From Candidatus Nanohalarchaeota archaeon (GTDB taxonomy: Archaea; EX4484-52; B79-G9): 18,181 nt of DNA. The stretch's first letter is position 1. The number at the start of each line of letters is the position of its first letter. Below are positions 14,780 through 18,181 of this stretch, in pieces. The DNA lies in assembly GCA_030594795.1 (NCBI GenBank), contig JAUVEK010000008.1:1-18181 (forward strand), read 5' to 3'. The translations under genes and the position numbers were made by a program. The notes below the pieces were generated by a model. It searched no databases, was not told where the DNA came from, and saw nothing but the letters and a program-made list of their open reading frames with translations.

Positions 14780-16015
14780 TTACCATTTTCTTTCTTTTTT
14801 CCTTATTTCATCTGTTATTGATATTAGCCAGAAATATCCTAATAATGCGGGATAGAATATCAAAAAAATGAAAAATGTATGGATATGTTTCCATTTTTTC
14901 TTTGTGTAAACATGAGCTTTCTGGAACATATATATCCCGGTTATAGTTGTTATTAAAAGAGGGAATAATATATTTATGTTTAACCCAAGGATTGTGTCTT
15001 TCATGTTTGAGAAGCTTATGTAGCTGTATATAAATCCCCATTTCATTATTATAACTCTTCTGATGAAGTCATACGTGCCGTCTGCGAAGCTGTAGATTAT
15101 TATTGATAGGCATAATATCAGTATCAGTGGTGTTATGATGTGAAGCGGGTATTGAAATGTTCCCATGAGACCATACTTCCTGTTGAATAACATGTCTTTA
15201 TATTTTAGCGTGTTGTGTATGTGTCCACGAGACCATCTGATGCGTTGCTTTTTGAATTCGTCGTATGTGCCTGGGACTTTTGTGGATGTAACGCTGTCAA
15301 GTTCCAGTATTATTTTATAGCCTTCGTGGTGCAAATGTAGTGCAATTTCGAGGTCTTCTGTCAGGTTGCCTTCATCAAAACCTTTCAGTTTTTTGAGAGT
15401 TGACTTTCTGTATAGACTAAGTACCCCAGGTGTAACATAGACTGTGTTTAGGAATGTCATTAGGCGCCGAATAAAGGCTGTTAGTATGTATTCTAAACGC
15501 TGTATCTTTTCGAGAGTGGTTTTAGCATTACTGACATAGATTCCACTTGTTACTGCACCTACATTTTTGTCTTTAAAATTGTGAATCATGCTTATTATGG
15601 AGTCTTTCTCGATTGTCGAGTCTGCGTCCACACATCCTATTAGTTCCCCCTTTGCGTGTCTTAGGCCATTGTTCAGAGCTGATGATTTGCCACTATTTTT
15701 TTGTCTCAAAAGAATTACTCCATACTTTTTGTAACTTCTGATGATCCTGTTTGTGTCGTCTTCTGAGCCATCGTCTATGACTATTATCTCTATTTTGTCT
15801 TTAGGGTAGTTTACTTTGAGAATTGAGTTTATGGTTTTTTTTATGTTTTTTCCTTCATTGTAAGCTGGTATGAGGATGCTTATGATTGGAAAATGCTTTG
15901 GCTGTTCCTGTGTTTTCCTTCTAATCTCGTTTTTTTCAATATATAGCACGTTCAGCCAGACAAGGGATAGATATAGAGTTGTAAAGGAGATGCCCCAGAT
16001 TATATATTTTAGCAT
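14780..16015 (-). CDS. Processive-type family 2 glycosyltransferase (COG1215, BcsA/hyaluronan-synthase-like)
   Basis: 411 residues from the ATG at 16015, chosen because GGTGA lies 5 bases upstream; a GTG three codons earlier would use that same site as coding sequence. One N-terminal span, a cytoplasmic GT-A domain, then C-terminal spans. Catalytic motifs are all present: 'IDDGS' (Asp81/82), 'DAD' (130-132), 'TED' (219-221, general base) and 'QRIRW' (257-261), the QxxRW motif of processive GT2 enzymes. Such enzymes polymerise or transfer sugars from nucleotide donors across or at the membrane. Its start lies 19 bases after the pth2 stop and its stop is one base from the next start, placing it in the middle of a four-gene run. 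The product could be a surface polysaccharide or a lipid-linked sugar. Confidence 0.87.
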   Translation of the reverse strand: MLKYIIWGISFTTLYLSLVWLNVLYIEKNEIRRKTQEQPKHFPIISILIPAYNEGKNIKKTINSILKVNYPKDKIEIIVIDDGSEDDTNRIIRSYKKYGVILLRQKNSGKSSALNNGLRHAKGELIGCVDADSTIEKDSIISMIHNFKDKNVGAVTSGIYVSNAKTTLEKIQRLEYILTAFIRRLMTFLNTVYVTPGVLSLYRKSTLKKLKGFDEGNLTEDLEIALHLHHEGYKIILELDSVTSTKVPGTYDEFKKQRIRWSRGHIHNTLKYKDMLFNRKYGLMGTFQYPLHIITPLILILCLSIIIYSFADGTYDFIRRVIIMKWGFIYSYISFSNMKDTILGLNINILFPLLITTITGIYMFQKAHVYTKKKWKHIHTFFIFLIFYPALLGYFWLISITDEIRKKERKW

Positions 16016-16034
16016 TATTTTCACCGTAGGTGTG

Positions 16035-16373
16035 TTAGTATAGTTTGAGGTCTTTTGTGATTCTGTCTATTTTTTTGTCGTCTGCGGGGCCTAACCCGAT
16101 GCATGTTATTGTGCCTTCGGGGATTTGTGTTTTGCCTGCGTCTTTTATCAGTGAGAGGGGGATTTTTTGTTGTTTCGCGCTGATGAAGAGTTCTGTGAGA
16201 GTTTCGAGGTTGTCTGTTTTGAGGATTATTTTTTTCTGGCCGGATAGTTCCCATGCTTTTTTGTTTAAGTAGGGGGCGTTTTTGTATGCCTCTACGGAGG
16301 CGTGGGCAACTTGGGCTGCCAGTTTGCCTTTGCCGAGCTTCAGGTCTTTTCTTGCGATGATTGCCTGTTTCAT
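16035..16373 (-). CDS. pth2: Peptidyl-tRNA hydrolase, archaeal/eukaryotic type (Pth2)
   Basis: 112 residues from the ATG at 16373; a GTG three codons upstream is possible, but the family usually begins 'MKQ', as here. Pth2 cleaves the ester bond of peptidyl-tRNAs that drop off the ribosome. The N-terminal 'RKDLKLGKGKLAAQVAHASV' is the family signature; the rest follows the usual pattern (IILKTDNLETL, then LIKDAGKTQIPEGT, then GLGPADDKKID). No ribosome-binding site is evident, and the TATA-like TTAAAAAA (16405-16412) would give a leader of about ten bases or less. It may be the first gene of the glycosyltransferase operon, though it is richer in G+C than the two glycosyltransferase genes. Confidence 0.95.
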   Translation of the reverse strand: MKQAIIARKDLKLGKGKLAAQVAHASVEAYKNAPYLNKKAWELSGQKKIILKTDNLETLTELFISAKQQKIPLSLIKDAGKTQIPEGTITCIGLGPADDKKIDRITKDLKLY

Positions 16374-16536
16374 GGGTTTCACTGTTTGTTTTATGGGGGT
16401 GCAGGTTTTTTAAGGTATTGCTATATCTGATTGCTGTTTGCGGGGCTTTTGGTTTTTCTTTCGATTGCGCTTGTCCTCAGATGATGTTTTTATATGTTTT
16501 TGACTATTATTATGTATGTATAGTGGTGGTGCCTGC
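16374..16536. promoter_or_regulatory. Divergent promoter region between pth2 and the PHP gene
   Basis: On the plus strand TTTATATG at 16488-16495 is a good TATA box that would start a transcript near 16516, leaving about 20 bases of leader with GGTGGTG (16525-16531). On the minus strand the only candidate is TTAAAAAA at 16412-16405. No other feature is visible. Confidence 0.45.
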
Positions 16537-17190
16537 ATGAAGTTGAAACTTGATTTGCATATACATACGAAGTATTCCCATGACGGGTTTATGGAGGTTT
16601 CTGAAGTTGTCAGGCGCGCCAAGGAGGCGGGGCTTTCCGGTATTGCTGTTACGGATCATGATACGTGTGATGCGGTTCCTCGCGCGCTCCGGCTTGGGAA
16701 GAAGGAGAAGTTGCTTGTTGTCCCGGGTATTGAGGTTAAGTCGAAGCATGGTGATATTATCGGGCTTGGAATTACCAGTGTTGTTGAGCGCGGGATGAGT
16801 GCGAAGGATACTGTGTCTGTGATACATGAGCTTGGAGGTGTGGCAGTTGCTGCGCATCCATATTCTCTTGTGTTTCATCCGACCGGGGTGCGGGGTGAGG
16901 TTAAGACTGCGGGTTTTGATGCGATTGAGGTTTTTAATTCGAGGACGTATTTTAGTAATGGGATGGCTTTTAGGGCAGCCAGAGATGAGGGGATTCCTAT
17001 GGTTGCGTCGAGTGATGCGCATCTTGCGGGGGAGATTGGGAATTCTTGTACTGTTGTTGATTGCAGGTGCGATGTTGGGAGTGTTCTCGATGAGATTCGT
17101 GCAGGCAGGACCGAGGTTGTTTGCGGGTTGACGGGGCTTGGGTCTATTATGGGCTGGTATTGGCAGAGGCTGGGAAGGGTTTTTCGTTAA
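16537..17190 (+). CDS. PHP-family metal-dependent phosphoesterase (COG0613/TrpH-like)
   Basis: 217 residues from the ATG at 16537, chosen because GGTGGTG lies 5 bases upstream and because PHP proteins begin with the 'LDLHIHTxYSxDG' strand; an in-frame ATG seven codons earlier has no such site. All expected metal ligands are visible: His8, His10, Asp16, His41 (in TDHDT), Glu66 (PGIEV), His107 (AAHPY), Asp160 and His162 (SSDAH). Relatives are trinuclear-metal phosphoesterases acting on nucleotides or RNA 5' ends (for example nucleoside 3',5'-bisphosphate phosphatase or RNase AM); the exact substrate here is not evident. Its stop codon overlaps the left arm of an inverted repeat ahead of the fic gene. 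Confidence 0.9.
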   Translation: MKLKLDLHIHTKYSHDGFMEVSEVVRRAKEAGLSGIAVTDHDTCDAVPRALRLGKKEKLLVVPGIEVKSKHGDIIGLGITSVVERGMSAKDTVSVIHELGGVAVAAHPYSLVFHPTGVRGEVKTAGFDAIEVFNSRTYFSNGMAFRAARDEGIPMVASSDAHLAGEIGNSCTVVDCRCDVGSVLDEIRAGRTEVVCGLTGLGSIMGWYWQRLGRVFR

Positions 17191-17230
17191 CCCTACGGAA
17201 TACAAAACTTTATAAATCTGTAGGGGTAAC
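17186..17230. promoter_or_regulatory. Inverted repeat bracketing the fic TATA box (possible operator)
   Basis: The left arm GTTAACCCTACGGA (17186-17199) and right arm TCTGTAGGGGTAAC (17217-17230) are complementary at 12 of 14 positions around a 17-base centre that contains the TATA box. The left arm covers the end of the PHP gene and the right arm lies between TATA box and fic start codon, where a bound protein would block initiation. A PHP-mRNA hairpin is an alternative, but no U-tract follows. Confidence 0.5.
17208..17217 (+). promoter_or_regulatory. TATA box of the fic gene (leaderless promoter)
   Basis: CTTTATAAAT is centred about 26 bases ahead of the fic ATG, so transcription should begin at or within a base or two of the start codon. 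No ribosome-binding site is present. Confidence 0.6.
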
Positions 17231-17238
17231 TATGCTTA

Positions 17239-18181
17239 ATGTATTTTAAAGACAGGCTTATTAAGGAGAAGAAGTACAAGTACGCGGCAGTTTCTATCCG
17301 TCTTCCTGACGGGAAAGTCAAGGTTCTTGAGAAAATGTTCAAGGGTGAGCGTGGTGATGAGCTTGCGCGGGTCTTTGATGATGCGAAGAAGAAGGCTTAT
17401 TTGCGCTATATGCTTGAGAATTTCAGGACAGATCATATTTTTACAGAGGGGGAGTTTGATAAGATTGAAGATATGAGGCTGCAATGCTGCCGTATTTTTG
17501 CGAAGCTTACGGGTGCGAGTTACAGGGATATGCTTGACCGGTTTACTGCTAATTTTACTTATGAGAGCAATGCTCTTGAGGGTAATTCTTTGACTTTGAA
17601 GGATGTTTCGATGGTTATGTTTGAAAATGTTTCTGTGAGTGGGAAGGATTTGAGGGAGATATATGAAACACGAAATTCAAGGGAAATTGTTGAGATGATT
17701 GTCGGGAATAAGTTTAAGGTTCGCCATGAGGATATTGTTAAGCTGCACAGGATGCTTGTGAGGGATCTGGGTATCAGGACGGGTTATAAGAAGTTTCCTA
17801 ATGTGCTTGTGGGTAAGACGGTGGAGTTGACTCCTCCAGAGAGGGTTTATGATGAGATGGATGAGCTTATGGAATGGTATCATGAGAATGGGGGTGCATA
17901 TCATCCGGTTAAGCTTGCTGCGTTGTTTCATGGCCGTTTTGAGAAGATACACCCGTTTGAGGATGGGAACGGGAGGGTTGGAAGGTTTTTGATCAATGTG
18001 ATTCTTGTGAATAACAGGTATCCTCCTTTGATTATCCGGAAGTCGCAGCGTATGGCTTATCTTGGGGCTTTGGAGAAGTTTGATTCCGGTTATTCTGATG
18101 GCCTTGTGCGGTTTGTTCTTCGGAGGTTTAAGGATACTTACAGGAAGTTTTTTGAGGAGTATGTGAAGTACCTGGATGATT
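17239..18181 (+). CDS. Fic-family protein (AMP-transferase type), class II self-inhibited; 3' end missing
   Basis: 314 codons from the ATG at 17239 to the window edge; the C-terminus is cut off. The active-site motif HPFEDGNGRVGR (238-249) is complete, with the catalytic His238, the metal-binding Asp/Glu position and Arg246/Arg249 for nucleotide phosphates, so it should be able to transfer AMP (or another nucleotide) to a protein hydroxyl. An inhibitory helix motif SNALEGN (Ser110, Glu114) matches the (S/T)xxxE(G/N) motif and lies N-terminal to the Fic core, as in class II enzymes, so activity is probably kept off by Glu114. 'TGYKKFPNVLVG' (flap region) is also typical. An N-terminal region of about 100 residues is of unclear fold. 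Relatives often carry a C-terminal winged helix, which would lie outside this window. Confidence 0.92.
   Translation, partial: MYFKDRLIKEKKYKYAAVSIRLPDGKVKVLEKMFKGERGDELARVFDDAKKKAYLRYMLENFRTDHIFTEGEFDKIEDMRLQCCRIFAKLTGASYRDMLDRFTANFTYESNALEGNSLTLKDVSMVMFENVSVSGKDLREIYETRNSREIVEMIVGNKFKVRHEDIVKLHRMLVRDLGIRTGYKKFPNVLVGKTVELTPPERVYDEMDELMEWYHENGGAYHPVKLAALFHGRFEKIHPFEDGNGRVGRFLINVILVNNRYPPLIIRKSQRMAYLGALEKFDSGYSDGLVRFVLRRFKDTYRKFFEEYVKYLDD

Noticed and set aside
16510..17205. 231-codon minus-strand frame, longer than the PHP gene it covers
   Set aside because: The plus strand has every PHP metal ligand in order; the antisense frame is Arg/Asn/Pro rich with no domain.
1..18181. CRISPR array, insertion sequence, integrase or toxin-antitoxin pair
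   Set aside because: No regularly spaced direct repeats, no transposase or integrase motifs, and no small antitoxin next to fic.

Overview
The window looks like chromosomal DNA from an archaeon, most likely a DPANN-type lineage (Woesearchaeota, Pacearchaeota or a relative). The evidence is an archaeal S-layer protein, archaeal peptidyl-tRNA hydrolase Pth2, archaeal-type TruD, a membrane-anchored winged-helix regulator of the COG2512 kind, a histone-fold-like protein, TATA boxes about 26 bases ahead of leaderless starts, and GGTGA/GAGGTG/GGAGG ribosome-binding sites. The lineage is an inference; no rRNA or tRNA gene is present to settle it.

Left part (1-5079, minus strand): two long exported proteins, each with a signal peptide, a series of Ig-like/COG1470-type beta domains, one C-terminal membrane anchor and a cytoplasmic tail. 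The first runs off the left edge. Its tail carries a helix-hairpin-helix domain; the second has a tandemly duplicated domain, a coiled coil and a twin short motif in the tail. Both have a nearly identical 15-16 base TATA-containing element upstream.

Centre-left (5092-7285): a divergent promoter region, then a plus-strand pair (conserved protein of unknown function, and a membrane-spanning transcription regulator 9 bases behind it), convergent with a small conserved archaeal protein on the minus strand. A roughly 550-base intergenic stretch follows, holding a G-rich tract and the leader of the S-layer gene.

Centre (7839-12219): the S-layer gene with a strong hairpin-plus-U-tract terminator, a histone-fold-like protein with an acidic tail and C-terminal coiled coil, and truD, which appears to be leaderless.

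Right part: on the minus strand a Cys-rich single-span protein (12233-12646), then a tight run (transcribed from 16373 down to 12722) of pth2, a processive-type GT2 glycosyltransferase, a membrane-anchored thioredoxin-like protein without its CxxC, and a GT-C/GT39-like membrane glycosyltransferase. The two large glycosyltransferase genes are visibly more AT-rich than truD and pth2. Divergent from pth2 are a PHP-family phosphoesterase and then a Fic-family AMP-transferase whose promoter is bracketed by a 14-base imperfect inverted repeat; this last gene runs off the right edge.

Overall this is a cell-surface region (S-layer, two anchored exoproteins, a likely surface glycosylation operon) interleaved with housekeeping RNA genes and two regulators. 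No tRNA, rRNA, CRISPR array, insertion sequence or integrase was seen.
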